DNA of 64,000 bases from Sphingobacterium bovistauri (GTDB lineage Bacteria > Bacteroidota > Bacteroidia > Sphingobacteriales > Sphingobacteriaceae), in assembly GCF_020295405.1 (NCBI RefSeq), contig NZ_JADEYP010000007.1, positions 62,001-126,000 on the forward strand, written 5' to 3'. Positions 29,886 to 39,221 of the stretch are shown in pieces (within the stretch, counting starts at the first letter, position 1; every line of letters begins with the position of its first letter). The notes under the pieces were generated by a model. It did not search any database and was not told the DNA's origin. It worked only from the letters and a program-made list of their open reading frames with translations. The position numbers and the translations under genes are program-made.

Positions 29886-31298
29886 ATGGATAATACGGAA
29901 TCATATTCGAAAAATGAATCAAAAGGCTTTTACAAGCTATCCCAAACTCAACGAATTGGTTTTGGTTCGGGAGATTTGGCTCAAAACCTAATATATCAAA
30001 CAGTATCTATGTATCTGTTGATATTCTATACTAATGTTTTTGGTATTTCTGCCGCTGCTGCAGGGGTAATGTTTTTGGTAGTACGTATTATTGATGTGAT
30101 ATGGGATCCTATAGTAGGTGCAATAGTAGACAAGAGCAATCCTAAACTAGGTAAATATCGTTCATATTTAGTATGGGGAGGGATTCCTCTTACTGGATTT
30201 GCTATACTTTGTTTTTGGAATGGGTTTTCAGGTTCATTGGCATATGCTTACATTACCTATGTAGGTTTGTCGATGCTTTATACGTTGATTAATGTACCCT
30301 ACGGTGCGTTGAATGCATCGCTTACGCGCGATACTGATGAAATAACCAAGCTGACTTCTACACGAATGTTTATGGCAAACTTGGGTGGGCTAGCCGTTGG
30401 ATACGGTGTTCCTATTATTGTCCAGTATTTTTCTCCTGATGGGAAGATTAATTCAAGTGCTTCAGGTGAGGCTTGGTTTACTACTATGACTATTTACGCA
30501 CTTGTGGGCTTGGTTCTGCTGATATTTTGTTACAAGCAGACCAAAGAGCGTGTATTGATGGATGAGAAGGAAACAGAAAATGTAAAAGTTTCGGATTTGT
30601 GGGTGGAATTCAAGCATAATGGTCCGCTGCGCATATTAGCTTTTTTCTTTATTACAGCATTTGCAATGATGGCAATTGGGAATTCAGCAGGATCATATTA
30701 TATGATTTATAATATTCAAGCACCCGAGATGTTACCCTATTTTATGGCTTTGGGGTCAATTCCTGCATTTATTTTCATGCCGCTTGTACCTGCCATTAAA
30801 AGAGCAATTGGTAAGAAGCAAATGTTTTATGTTTTCTTAACTATAGCAATCATAGGTATGGTCATGTTGTATATCATATCTGTGATACCTTCACTAAAAT
30901 CGCAAATATGGCTTGTATTTGTTGCTCAATTCGTTAAATCTACTGGAATAATAGTAGCAACAGGATATATGTGGGCTTTAGTACCTGAGGTAATATCCTT
31001 TGGTGAATACACTACTGGAAAGCGTATTTCAGGTATTGTTAATGCGTTAACGGGTATATTTTACAAAGCAGGTATGGCGCTAGGTGGGGTAGTACCAGGA
31101 TTGGTATTAGCCTATGTTCATTTTGATAAAGATAATGTATTAGAGCAATCTGAATTTGCACAGCAAGGTATTCTTTGGCTTGTTGTTGTCATTCCAGCTA
31201 TCCTATTGATACTAGCGATGTTTATCATTTCTAAATATGAATTAGAAGATGATGTCATCGACAAAATAAACTATGAAATTGAATCAAGAAATAATTAA
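29886..31298 (+). CDS. GPH-family sugar:cation symporter (MFS), xyloside transporter-like
   Basis: This 470-residue inner-membrane transporter has about 12 predicted helices. N-terminal GSGDLAQNLIYQ, IIDVIWDPIVGAIVDKSNPKLGKYR and NVPYGALNASLTRD motifs are typical of the glycoside-pentoside-hexuronide symporters (XynP/XylP/MelB group). It ends with a short cytoplasmic acidic tail. Placement between GH115 and the GH10 xylanase suggests import of xylose, xylo-oligomers or aldouronic acids from periplasm to cytoplasm. A TAACCAAT element begins 21 nt before its start codon and overlaps the GH115 stop codon. Confidence 0.92.
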   Translation: MDNTESYSKNESKGFYKLSQTQRIGFGSGDLAQNLIYQTVSMYLLIFYTNVFGISAAAAGVMFLVVRIIDVIWDPIVGAIVDKSNPKLGKYRSYLVWGGIPLTGFAILCFWNGFSGSLAYAYITYVGLSMLYTLINVPYGALNASLTRDTDEITKLTSTRMFMANLGGLAVGYGVPIIVQYFSPDGKINSSASGEAWFTTMTIYALVGLVLLIFCYKQTKERVLMDEKETENVKVSDLWVEFKHNGPLRILAFFFITAFAMMAIGNSAGSYYMIYNIQAPEMLPYFMALGSIPAFIFMPLVPAIKRAIGKKQMFYVFLTIAIIGMVMLYIISVIPSLKSQIWLVFVAQFVKSTGIIVATGYMWALVPEVISFGEYTTGKRISGIVNALTGIFYKAGMALGGVVPGLVLAYVHFDKDNVLEQSEFAQQGILWLVVVIPAILLILAMFIISKYELEDDVIDKINYEIESRNN

Positions 31299-31315
31299 TT
31301 AATAAATATATTTTC

Positions 31316-32464
31316 ATGAATATAATTAAGACAATCCTATTAGTTGGTGTTGCATCTGTATGTGTCTCATGTTCATCAACAAAATCCAAATCCAATACTA
31401 GTATCTCGACAGCTACAAACAATGTGTTAAAAGATGCATATAAAGATAAATTTCATCTTGGTACAGCTCTCAATTTAGATCAAATTTGGGGAAGAAATCA
31501 AAAGGCTGTAAACGTTATTGAGTCTCATTTTAATTCTATTGTTGCAGAGAATTGTATGAAAGGTGAAGTTGTTCAGCCTCAAGAAGGAGTTTTTGATTTT
31601 AAGGACGCTGATAAATTTGTAGAATTTGGAGAAAAAAATCGAATGAAGATCATAGGGCATACGTTGATATGGCATTCTCAACCTCCGAAATGGTTTTTCA
31701 CAGATAAAGATGGTAAAGATGTGAGTAGAGAGGTGATGATCGAGCGTATGCGCAAACATATTTATACCGTGGTGACAAGATATAAAGGACGTGTCCATGG
31801 CTGGGACGTTGTAAATGAGGCGATAGTAGATAATGGTGAATGGCGCAAAAGTAAATACTATCAAATTGTAGGTGAAGATTTCATTTCTTTAGCTTTCAAA
31901 TTTGCACATGAAGCTGATCCTAATGTAGAATTGTATTACAATGATTATTCGACAGCTGTTCCAGCTAAGCGCGAGGGTATTTATCGAATGGTTAAGAAGT
32001 TGATTGAAGACGGTAGACGTGTGGATGGCATTGGTATGCAAGAGCATAATGGATTAGATTATCCATCTATTCAAGAAGTAGAAAATACGATAAACCGTTT
32101 TTCGAGTTTAGGAACTAAAGTGATGGTTACAGAAATGGAGATTACAGTGTTGCCAAGTGCAAGACCGAATATGGGTGCTGAAATTAGTGACCGCGAGCAA
32201 TACCGTAAAGAGTTAAATCCTTATGTTGATGGATTGCCTGCTGATAAACAAAAGCAAGTTGGAGACCGTTATGTTGAGTTTTTTAAATTATTTCTTAAAC
32301 ATCAGGACAAAATTGATCGAGTAACTCTTTGGGGAGTAGGTGATGGTGACTCTTGGAAAAATGGATGGCCAATACCTGGTCGTAAGGATTATCCCTTGTT
32401 ATTTGATCGCAACTATGATGCAAAACCATTCGTCCAAGATATTATCAATTTAGTCAAAAAATAA
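31316..32464 (+). CDS. GH10 endo-beta-1,4-xylanase, lipoprotein
   Basis: This 382-residue protein has a lipoprotein signal (lipobox VSCS, Cys19) followed by a Ser/Thr/Asn-rich linker, so it is membrane anchored, probably in the outer membrane. The GH10 TIM barrel covers about 40-380. Acid/base is Glu168 in WDVVNEA and nucleophile Glu273 in VTEMEI. The GH10 signatures HTLIWHSQPP and ENCMKGEVVQP are present. It has no carbohydrate-binding insert. It lies 17 nt after the symporter gene. It cleaves the xylan backbone to oligomers. Confidence 0.96.
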   Translation: MNIIKTILLVGVASVCVSCSSTKSKSNTSISTATNNVLKDAYKDKFHLGTALNLDQIWGRNQKAVNVIESHFNSIVAENCMKGEVVQPQEGVFDFKDADKFVEFGEKNRMKIIGHTLIWHSQPPKWFFTDKDGKDVSREVMIERMRKHIYTVVTRYKGRVHGWDVVNEAIVDNGEWRKSKYYQIVGEDFISLAFKFAHEADPNVELYYNDYSTAVPAKREGIYRMVKKLIEDGRRVDGIGMQEHNGLDYPSIQEVENTINRFSSLGTKVMVTEMEITVLPSARPNMGAEISDREQYRKELNPYVDGLPADKQKQVGDRYVEFFKLFLKHQDKIDRVTLWGVGDGDSWKNGWPIPGRKDYPLLFDRNYDAKPFVQDIINLVKK

Positions 32465-32495
32465 ATCACACATTAACTAGAAGAATCGTAAAGAA

Positions 32496-33461
32496 ATGAG
32501 TAAAGGAAGATATTTGTGTCCTAAAGATTATATGGCTGATCCGTCAGCGCATGTATTTGATGGTAAAATTTACATTTACCCTTCACATGATTGGGAAAGT
32601 GGAGTGCCAGAAAATGATAATGGAGATCATTTTAATATGAAAGACTATCATGTGTTTTCTATGGAGGATATTGATGGGGAGGTTATTGATCATGGTAAGG
32701 TTTTAGGTGTTGAAGATATTCCTTGGTCTGGACGTCAATTGTGGGATTCTGATGTCGCGCACAAAGATGGAAAATATTACATGTATTTTTCGATGAAGGA
32801 CAAGAATGATATTTTCCGATTGGGGGTTGCAGTTAGTGATTCTCCGAATGGACCATTCAAACCGCAAGACAATCCTATTAAAGGAAGTTACAGTATCGAT
32901 CCTTGCGTCTTTAAAGATGATGATGGAACATATTATATTTATTATGGAGGTATCTGGGGTGGGCAATTACAGTATTATCGCAATAATAAATTAATTGATG
33001 GTTCAGTATTACCACATTTTGATGAAGATGCGTTAACAGGTAAAGTAGCTAAGCTGACCGATAATATGTTTGAATTCTCGGAAGAACCACGAGATGCCAT
33101 TATTTTAGATGAAAATGGCAACCCATTGAAGCAGGGAGACACGGATAGAAGATTTTTTGAAGCATCTTGGATGCACAAATACCAAGGTAAATATTATTTT
33201 TCTTATTCTACAGGTGATACTCATTTGCTGTGTTATGCTATTGGAGACAGTCCATATGGACCTTTTACGTATCAAGGTGTGATTTTGACACCTGTTGTAG
33301 GGTGGACTACACATCATAGTATTGTTGAGTTCAAAGGCAAATGGTATTTATTTCATCATGATTCAGTACCATCAGGTGGAAAAACGTGGTTGCGTAGTAT
33401 GAAAGTAATCGAACTTCAATACGATGAAGATGGCAAAATTCTGACTGTTGAGGGTCAATAA
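32496..33461 (+). CDS. Cytoplasmic GH43 beta-xylosidase/arabinofuranosidase
   Basis: This 321-residue single-domain GH43 has no signal peptide (MSKGRYLCPKDYMADPS), so it should act inside the cell. Catalytic residues by motif: Asp15 (ADPS), Asp135 (SIDPCVF) and Glu222 (FFEASW). Compact intracellular enzymes of this form (GH43_1-like) split short xylo- or arabinoxylo-oligomers. Its position after the symporter and xylanase, and the presence of XylA and XylB, fit final hydrolysis to xylose. It is the last gene of block (c). Confidence 0.9.
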   Translation: MSKGRYLCPKDYMADPSAHVFDGKIYIYPSHDWESGVPENDNGDHFNMKDYHVFSMEDIDGEVIDHGKVLGVEDIPWSGRQLWDSDVAHKDGKYYMYFSMKDKNDIFRLGVAVSDSPNGPFKPQDNPIKGSYSIDPCVFKDDDGTYYIYYGGIWGGQLQYYRNNKLIDGSVLPHFDEDALTGKVAKLTDNMFEFSEEPRDAIILDENGNPLKQGDTDRRFFEASWMHKYQGKYYFSYSTGDTHLLCYAIGDSPYGPFTYQGVILTPVVGWTTHHSIVEFKGKWYLFHHDSVPSGGKTWLRSMKVIELQYDEDGKILTVEGQ

Positions 33462-33473
33462 TATACATATTTT

Positions 33474-33513
33474 AGCAAGGGGAAATAAACATAATATCTT
33501 ATTTTCTCTTGCT
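33474..33513 (+). terminator. Long hairpin between GH43 and GH67
   Basis: AGCAAGGGGAAATAA (33474-33488) pairs with TTATTTTCTCTTGCT (33499-33513) over 15 bp including two G-U pairs, with a 10-nt loop. It lacks a T tract, so it may act as a weak terminator or a processing or stability element at the block boundary. Confidence 0.45.
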
Positions 33514-33534
33514 TACAATCTACCTAAATGTTTA

Positions 33535-33550
33535 TAACCAATTCTTAAAT
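33535..33550 (+). promoter_or_regulatory. TAACCAAT leader element before GH67
   Basis: TAACCAATTCTTAAAT lies with its AACC 25 nt before the start codon at 33561. This is the same element and spacing found at other unit heads. Confidence 0.4.
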
Positions 33551-33560
33551 CCAATAATTT

Positions 33561-35606
33561 ATGCTTTTGCTAAGATTACGTCTTATAGTGCTGTATTTAT
33601 GTTTTTCAATAGTTAATTCTCATGCGGAAGATGGCAGGAAATTGTGGTTGCGGTATATTAAAGTGTCTGATCAACAGGCTTTGAATCGGACGATTAAAAC
33701 AACATCTAATCATCCTGTAGCGCAACAAGCAAAACAAGAATTAGACAATTATTGGAAAAGTACAAATTTGCAACTCACAATTAATCGTAAGGCTACAAAT
33801 CTTAAGGACGGGTTTAGAATTCAACAAAATAAAAATGGATTAGAGCTAATTGCACAGCATGCTGTTGGGTTATTATACGGTGCTTATCATCTATTAAATG
33901 AGCAAGAATTAGGACGTGATTTTTCATCGTATCAAATTGAAGAAATTCCATCCTTTGATATACGAATTTTGAACCATTGGGATAATCTTGATCGAACAGT
34001 AGAACGTGGGTATGCAGGTTATTCTTTATGGAAATGGGAAGAGTTACCTATACAAATTAGTCCTCGATATGAGGAATACGCTAGAGCAAATGCTTCGATA
34101 GGTATAAATGCTACCGTATTAAATAATGTAAATGCTTCGCCGCAAATTTTGTCATCAGAATACTTGAATAAGGTCAAGGTTTTAGCAGATATATTTAGAA
34201 AATATGGTATTAAGGTGTATTTATCGGTTAATTTTTCTTCACCAAAAGTTATTGGTGGCCTAAAGGATTCAGATCCTTTAAATAAAGATGTACAACATTG
34301 GTGGAAACATAAAATTAAAGAAGTGTATCAGTTGATCCCTGATTTTGGAGGTTTTTTAGTCAAAGCGAATTCAGAAGGTCAACCTGGACCTCAAGATTAT
34401 GGAAGAACTCATGCTGATGGTGCGAATATGTTGGCCGATGAGATGAAGCCATATGGAGGTATGATTATGTGGCGAGCTTTTGTATACAATCCTACAAAAG
34501 AGGATCGTGCAAAACAAGCCTATCAAGAATTCGTGCCTTTGGATAATCAATTTAGAGACAATGTCATCGTACAAATCAAGAATGGACCTGTAGATTTTCA
34601 ACCGAGAGAGCCGTTTACATCACTCTTTGGTGCGATGAAAAATACAGCTCAAATGATTGAGTTTCAGATTACACAGGAGTATTTAGGGTTTTCAAATCAT
34701 CTTGTGTATTTGGCTCCGTTATTTAAAGAGACCTTGGATAGTGATACGTATGCTGATGGGGTAGGTTCTACTGTCGCTAAAATAACAGATGGGACACTAA
34801 GGAAGGTGCAAAAAAGTGCTATCGCAGGAGTAGCAAACATTGGGGAAGATCGAAATTGGACAGGTCATCATTTTGGACAAGCAAATTGGTATGCATTTGG
34901 GAGATTGGCGTGGAATCATCAGCTAAGTTCTGAAGAAATTGCTGATGAATGGTTGCGGTTGACTTTTTCAAAAGAAAAAGAATTTGTTCATACCATGTCA
35001 AAATTAATGATTGATTCCCGTGAAACGGTTGTGAATTATATGATGCCAATGGGCTTACATCATATTTTCGCTTTTGATCATCACTATGGGCCTGAGCCTT
35101 GGGGAGATAGGCCTAGTGGACGAGCTGATTGGATGCCTTGGTATTATCATAATGCAAATGTTAATGGTATAGGATTCAATAGAACTATTTCGGGTAGTAA
35201 TGCTGTAGGACAATACAATGAACCCTTGCGTACTATCTACAATAATATTGATTCTTGTCCTGAGAATTTATTGCTTTGGTTTCATCATGTATCATGGAAC
35301 CACAAGATGAAAAGTCAACGGACACTATGGGATGAACTATGCTTTTACTATGATCAGGGCGTACAAGAAGTTCGAGAATTCCAACGAACATGGGATCAGA
35401 TGGAAAAATATGTTGACGCAGAGAGATTCAATGCAGTACAATCAAAATTGAAAATTCAAAGTAAAGATGCGGTGTGGTGGAAGGATGCTTGTCTACTTTA
35501 TTTTCAAACTTTTTCAAGGCAACCTATTCCGTATTCTATAGAGCGTCCGATTCATGAACTGGAAGAAATGAAGAAAATAAAATTGCCATTAAAACACCAT
35601 AATTAG
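33561..35606 (+). CDS. aguA: GH67 alpha-glucuronidase
   Basis: This 681-residue secreted enzyme has a signal peptide (1-22, SHA-E), an N-terminal GH67 domain (about 25-135) and the TIM barrel with LNHWDNLD, RGYAG, GFLVKANSEGQPGPQDYGR and EPFTSLFGAM. The acid is Glu272 in NSEGQ by motif. The long C-terminal domain has HHYGPEPWG and WFHHVSWNHKM. GH67 removes (methyl)glucuronic acid only from the non-reducing terminal xylose of oligomers. It therefore complements the GH115 in the same locus. It is followed 5 nt later by GH30. Confidence 0.95.
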   Translation: MLLLRLRLIVLYLCFSIVNSHAEDGRKLWLRYIKVSDQQALNRTIKTTSNHPVAQQAKQELDNYWKSTNLQLTINRKATNLKDGFRIQQNKNGLELIAQHAVGLLYGAYHLLNEQELGRDFSSYQIEEIPSFDIRILNHWDNLDRTVERGYAGYSLWKWEELPIQISPRYEEYARANASIGINATVLNNVNASPQILSSEYLNKVKVLADIFRKYGIKVYLSVNFSSPKVIGGLKDSDPLNKDVQHWWKHKIKEVYQLIPDFGGFLVKANSEGQPGPQDYGRTHADGANMLADEMKPYGGMIMWRAFVYNPTKEDRAKQAYQEFVPLDNQFRDNVIVQIKNGPVDFQPREPFTSLFGAMKNTAQMIEFQITQEYLGFSNHLVYLAPLFKETLDSDTYADGVGSTVAKITDGTLRKVQKSAIAGVANIGEDRNWTGHHFGQANWYAFGRLAWNHQLSSEEIADEWLRLTFSKEKEFVHTMSKLMIDSRETVVNYMMPMGLHHIFAFDHHYGPEPWGDRPSGRADWMPWYYHNANVNGIGFNRTISGSNAVGQYNEPLRTIYNNIDSCPENLLLWFHHVSWNHKMKSQRTLWDELCFYYDQGVQEVREFQRTWDQMEKYVDAERFNAVQSKLKIQSKDAVWWKDACLLYFQTFSRQPIPYSIERPIHELEEMKKIKLPLKHHN

Positions 35607-35611
35607 CCAAT

Positions 35612-37174
35612 ATGATGAATAGATTTTTTGGGGGTACTCTATTTTTAATTTTATTAAGTCTCATTTTTGGATGTAAAAAAACATCTGATACCAATGATCT
35701 AATAGAGCTAAGATTTCAAGAAAATGAAATCTCATTAAGTTCGGAACCTGGAGCAGCATCGTTTACTATTATTTGGAAAAATACCGAGTGGGAAATACAA
35801 ACGGTTTCAGAAGGGTTTTTATCAAATTTTAACTTTCTAAAAGGAGGAAGCTTTACACATAATAGTTCTACTCGAGTTGAATTTAAAGTTTCGGAAAATC
35901 TTACTTCCAGTGAGAGAAGTCAAATTATAACACTAAAAAATGTCTTAACGGGTGAGTCTACCGAGTTTACAGTAAAACAAGCAGTAAAGCCACCTGTGAT
36001 ATTGAAAATAAATTCAAATCTATCATATCAAAATATAACTGGCTTTGGTGGAATGCTTAACCCTGCTTTATGGCAAGGAGGCAATCAATTAACAACAAAT
36101 GAAATAGATCAGTTGTATGGAACAAATGGATTAGGTTATAAAATGCTACGTATGATGATCTATCCGAATTCAAATGATTGGAGTCGTGATTTGGCTATAG
36201 CCAAAAAAGCACAGTCTCTAGGGGTTCGGATTTTTGCTTCTCCTTGGTCACCTCCAGCACACATGAAAAGTAGTAAACAACAAGGAGGTGGGAATAGAGG
36301 ATACCTTTTGCCAGAATATTATGAAGATTATGCAAAACATCTAAATGCCTTTGTGGATTACATGACTGCAAATGGAGTTACCATTGAGGCCGTTTCTATT
36401 CAAAATGAACCAGATTGGGATCCTGATTATGATGCATGTGTATGGACAGGGCAGCAGATCCTGAATTTTATAAAAAACCATGGAAAGGATATTAAAGTGA
36501 AAATTATTGCAGCAGAAGCTGTTAATTTCAAAAAGGAATACACTGATTCTGTACTACAAGATCCTGTTGCTAGAGAGCATTTGGATATTATCGGTACCCA
36601 TTTATATGGTGGTGGTATAGGAGACTATCCTTTAGCAAGACAGTATAATAAGGAAATATGGATGACAGAACATTTGATGAATAATAACAACGCTAATGAT
36701 TGGAGTTGGAATGACGCATTGGTGTTTGGTAAAGAATTACACGGCTGCATGGAAGCTAATTTCAATGCCTATATCTGGTGGTATCTCAAGCGTCATTATA
36801 GTATGATAGGAGATGGTGAACATGGCACCACTAAAGGCCAGATTATGCATAGAGGGTATGTATTGTCACATTATGCTAAATATGCAACAGGCAGAAGAAG
36901 AATTGCTGTGGATAAAATTACCAATAACGCCAATGTTTTTATTACAGCTTATGAGGGCGTAAATGACGTAACATTAGTGGTTCAAAATCAAAGTGATACC
37001 GTAATCCCTGCTTTACAATTTGATTTACCGGTTACGGCTAATAGTGCATCGGCAGAGGAAAGCACAGCAACAAAAAGTATGCAAGTAGCACCAATAAGTG
37101 TTTCAGCTAATAAACAAGCGATTACATGTTCTCTGCAAGCTAAATCCATAATATCCATACGAATTAATAAGTAA
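35612..37174 (+). CDS. BACON-GH30 glucuronoxylanase (GH30_8-like), lipoprotein
   Basis: This 520-residue protein has a lipobox (FGCK, Cys21), a BACON-type beta-sandwich (about 30-128) and a GH30 barrel with side beta-domain (about 130-520). Acid/base is Glu266 in SIQNEPDW and nucleophile Glu353 in IWMTEH. The WWYLKRHY segment carries Arg394 and Tyr396. These match the Arg-x-Tyr pair that binds the methylglucuronic acid carboxylate in GH30_8 glucuronoxylanases of Bacillus and Erwinia. This supports appendage-dependent cleavage. The lipoprotein anchor plus BACON suggests a cell-surface place. It sits between GH67 and GH43, 20 nt before the latter. Confidence 0.9.
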   Translation: MMNRFFGGTLFLILLSLIFGCKKTSDTNDLIELRFQENEISLSSEPGAASFTIIWKNTEWEIQTVSEGFLSNFNFLKGGSFTHNSSTRVEFKVSENLTSSERSQIITLKNVLTGESTEFTVKQAVKPPVILKINSNLSYQNITGFGGMLNPALWQGGNQLTTNEIDQLYGTNGLGYKMLRMMIYPNSNDWSRDLAIAKKAQSLGVRIFASPWSPPAHMKSSKQQGGGNRGYLLPEYYEDYAKHLNAFVDYMTANGVTIEAVSIQNEPDWDPDYDACVWTGQQILNFIKNHGKDIKVKIIAAEAVNFKKEYTDSVLQDPVAREHLDIIGTHLYGGGIGDYPLARQYNKEIWMTEHLMNNNNANDWSWNDALVFGKELHGCMEANFNAYIWWYLKRHYSMIGDGEHGTTKGQIMHRGYVLSHYAKYATGRRRIAVDKITNNANVFITAYEGVNDVTLVVQNQSDTVIPALQFDLPVTANSASAEESTATKSMQVAPISVSANKQAITCSLQAKSIISIRINK

Positions 37175-37194
37175 CAATCTATAAAGTTTTCAGC

Positions 37195-38922
37195 ATGAGT
37201 AAGTTCAGGAAATTATTTAAGTATTTGCCAATCCTTTCAACAAGTTTTTTAATAAGTTGTCAGAATGATTCTATTAATAAATCAAATCCCGGAGAACCTA
37301 TATTTAATAGCTTTACCTATGAAGGTAAAGATCAGATATATATTGATAATCCTTTGATTGATGGACATTTTTATAGTCCTATACTGCAAGGTTGTTATCC
37401 TGATCCGAGCATTACGAAGAAAGGTAATGATTACTACATTGTAAATTCTTCGTTCTCTATGTTTCCAGGTGTACCAATTTTCCATTCAACTGATTTAGTG
37501 AATTGGAAGCAGCTTGGTCATGTTTTGGATCGTGAATCACAATTGAAAGTTTATACAGCTGGGATCAGTGAAGGAATATATGCGCCAGTTATTCGCTATA
37601 ATCCGAATAACGATACGTTTTATATGATCACCACGCAATTTGCCTCTGGAATAGGGAATATGGTTGTAAAAACAAAAGACCCTAAACAAGGGAATTGGTC
37701 TGATCCAATCAAACTTGATTTCCATGGTATTGATCCATCATTGTTTTTTGATGATGATGGAAAAGCTTATGTTATTCATAATGATGCACCAGACCCAGGA
37801 AAGGAATTATATACAGGTCATCGTGTGATTAAAATTTGGAATTATGATGTAGATAAGGACCAAATAATTGCAGGAACTGATAAAATTATTGTAGATGGAG
37901 GTGTAGATATTACAAAGAAACCAATTTGGATTGAAGCGCCTCATATTTATAAACGTAATAACAAATATTATTTAATGTGTGCAGAAGGTGGAACAGCCGA
38001 TGATCATAGTGAAGTAATTTTTGTAAGTGATAATCCCCGAGGTCCTTACAAACCAGCACCACAAAATCCGATTATGACGCAGCGTCATTTGGATAAAAAT
38101 AGACCTAACCCTGTAGAGTGGGCTGGACATGCAGATATTGTAGAAGGTCCAGATGGAGGGCTTTATTCCGTTTTTTTAGCTATCAGACCAAATGCTAAAA
38201 AACGTGTCAATACAGGTCGAGAAACTTTTATGCTTCCAGTAGATTGGTCGGGCGAATTTCCAGTATTCAAAGGAGGATTAGAACAATTTAAACCTTATAT
38301 TCCAATGCCAAATGCTGTGGTTAATAAAATGAATACGGAAGGTTTTTTTCCGAATGGAAATTTTATTTTTACAGATAAATTTCAATCCAAAAAATTTGAT
38401 CATCGATGGGTAGCGTTAAGAGGTCCTCGTGAGTCTTTTTCAGAATTTAATGAAAACGGGGTAGTTATAAAACCATATGATGTATCAATAAAAGAAAAGA
38501 AACCTACCTCTGCATTACTTTATAGACAGCAACACAATAATTTTACAGCGACAGTAGAGATCGATTACATACCGAATTTTAATAAGGATTTTGCAGGAAT
38601 TACGTGTTTGCAAAGTGAAAATTTCAATTATATATTCGGAATTACAAAATCTGGAGAAGAAAACTACCTAATACTAGCACGTACAGAAAAGGGTGAAACT
38701 AAAATTATAGCATCTCAGAAGTTAGAGAAGTTAACGCCATTAAAACTTAGGGTTTCGGCAGATGGTGATGATTATGCCTTCAGTTACGCTTTAGCGAATG
38801 AGGAATTCCTTAATTTGGGTGATCCGGTGTCAGGAGATATACTGTCGACAAATGTAGCGGGAGGTTTTACAGGAGCTTTAATCGGACTGTATGCAACGAA
38901 AAATAACGACATAAATTTGTAA
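37195..38922 (+). CDS. GH43 beta-xylosidase with C2 beta-sandwich (GH43_12-like), lipoprotein
   Basis: This 575-residue protein has a lipobox (ISCQ, Cys22). GH43 propeller covers about 60-375: CYPDPSI contains the base Asp, HGIDPSLFFDDDG the second Asp and WIEAPHIY the acid Glu. The motif SMFPGVPIFHSTDLVNW is like that of the gene at 17357. The C-terminal DUF1349-like sandwich (about 390-575) has LRGPRESF and ALLYRQQ, usual in beta-xylosidases of this group. It is the last gene of block (d). Confidence 0.92.
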   Translation: MSKFRKLFKYLPILSTSFLISCQNDSINKSNPGEPIFNSFTYEGKDQIYIDNPLIDGHFYSPILQGCYPDPSITKKGNDYYIVNSSFSMFPGVPIFHSTDLVNWKQLGHVLDRESQLKVYTAGISEGIYAPVIRYNPNNDTFYMITTQFASGIGNMVVKTKDPKQGNWSDPIKLDFHGIDPSLFFDDDGKAYVIHNDAPDPGKELYTGHRVIKIWNYDVDKDQIIAGTDKIIVDGGVDITKKPIWIEAPHIYKRNNKYYLMCAEGGTADDHSEVIFVSDNPRGPYKPAPQNPIMTQRHLDKNRPNPVEWAGHADIVEGPDGGLYSVFLAIRPNAKKRVNTGRETFMLPVDWSGEFPVFKGGLEQFKPYIPMPNAVVNKMNTEGFFPNGNFIFTDKFQSKKFDHRWVALRGPRESFSEFNENGVVIKPYDVSIKEKKPTSALLYRQQHNNFTATVEIDYIPNFNKDFAGITCLQSENFNYIFGITKSGEENYLILARTEKGETKIIASQKLEKLTPLKLRVSADGDDYAFSYALANEEFLNLGDPVSGDILSTNVAGGFTGALIGLYATKNNDINL

Positions 38923-38947
38923 TCATATTAGTAGTATAGTTAAGCTT

Positions 38948-39001
38948 GCGATTCGTTTGATTCTTTGCTCTCCCAAAGATGATAATGAATCGCTCTTTTT
39001 T
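38948..39001 (+). terminator. Intrinsic terminator after block (d)
   Basis: GCGATTC (38948-38954) pairs with GAATCGC (38987-38993). An inner TTTG/CAAA stem lies between, and TCTTTTTT follows. The remaining 220 bp up to the next gene hold an AACCAATTATAA copy at 39144, here 78 nt from the start, and no clear promoter box. Confidence 0.75.
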
Positions 39002-39221
39002 CATTAGGGACATAGCCAGTAATGAATAGTCTAATGAAAATTTGTATAAGCCAGAATATTAAGGTGTTATTTCGAGTTTTGTTGATCTAATATAAGGTAA
39101 TATAAAAGAATAAATTTATACATTTGGAGTTACTAATTATAGAACCAATTATAAGTTGATTTACTCTTGTTAAGTAAAAGCAGATAAAATCAATACTTAT
39201 TTTGTTTAAAAACCTTTACCT

